A stretch of DNA of 64,000 bases from Osmia lignaria lignaria (lineage: Eukaryota > Arthropoda > Insecta > Hymenoptera > Megachilidae). Shown here piece after piece: positions 63,861 to 64,000 of this stretch. Each line of letters begins with the position of its first letter. Positions within the stretch are counted from its first letter, which is position 1. The stretch covers positions 7,266,256-7,330,255 of the forward strand of contig NC_135041.1 in NCBI RefSeq assembly GCF_051020975.1. Reading direction: 5' to 3'. The position numbers and the translations under genes are program-made. Below the pieces are notes generated by a model that worked only from the letters and a program-made list of their open reading frames with translations, was not told where the DNA came from and did not search any database.

Positions 63861-63951
63861 CTGATTCGGTGGCCACGATAGCGGGGCGAGCAGTCCGTAA
63901 AGCGCGAGACACAAGCGGAAGGAGAAAGAGAGGAAAGGAGGAGAAGTCCTG

Positions 63952-63970
63952 TAACTCTGAAACAGAGTTA
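63952..63970 (+). other. Perfect 8-bp hairpin with AAA loop
   Basis: TAACTCTG and CAGAGTTA flank AAA. It is followed two bases later by CTGATGAG. The window ends 30 bases after the hairpin, so what it belongs to cannot be seen. Confidence 0.45.
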
Positions 63971-64000
63971 GCTGATGAGTCTGTGGGTGGCTGGCGTCGT

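Overview
This window looks like nuclear DNA of an insect, most likely a hymenopteran (bee, ant or wasp). That is inference. It rests on the very frequent CpG dinucleotides at only moderate GC content, the alternation of CpG-dense and AT-rich patches on a 0.5-2 kb scale, the many short microsatellites and strand-asymmetric purine/pyrimidine tracts, and small non-autonomous DNA transposons ending in TACAGGGTGT. There are no bacterial-style gene arrays, ribosome-binding sites, long ORFs or CRISPR arrays. No protein in any frame could be assigned to a known family. No tRNA, rRNA, snRNA or conserved insect microRNA was recognised by eye. The window is best described as a gene-poor stretch: an intergenic region, or a very long intron or 5' flank.

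Layout. 1-10.4 kb: unique non-coding sequence with AT-rich patches and perfect 12-bp palindromes. 10,451-10,642: a 192-bp MITE. 10.6-15.2 kb: non-coding, with pyrimidine tracts. 15.25-15.7 kb: a TATA box followed at promoter-like spacing by a 122-codon ORF. 15.7-20.5 kb: the most CpG-dense part of the window, with a (CA)12 tract, a purine-rich leader-like stretch, a CTG/GCC triplet region and one good splice-donor motif; this could be a promoter plus 5' UTR domain. 20.5-26.2 kb: non-coding, AT-rich near 24 kb. 26,271-26,712: a 442-bp MITE with 54-bp terminal inverted repeats. 26.7-34.1 kb: non-coding, with a GAA repeat near 31 kb and an AT-rich block at 32.5-33.2 kb. 34.1-34.5 kb: a promoter-like block with an NRF-1/Ewg-type palindrome, clustered CTGCG motifs and a minus-strand splice donor. 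35-46.5 kb: non-coding, with an AGGACG hexanucleotide repeat, purine and pyrimidine tracts and a pseudoknot-like motif. 46,523-46,878: a MITE that folds back into a long hairpin. 47.2 kb: a small E2F/CCAAT/ETS motif cluster. 50 kb: a (CTT)15 repeat. 51-64 kb: non-coding, with two unassigned ORFs (56.4-56.8 kb and 63.3-63.8 kb) and a group of small hairpins at the right edge.

Functionally, nothing forms a demonstrable gene system. The most useful leads are three MITEs with the same terminal signature (one able to form a long double-stranded RNA hairpin), two or three candidate promoter blocks, and a hexanucleotide repeat that would encode poly-GR and poly-RP. Every coding call is low confidence, and transcript or comparative data would decide each one.
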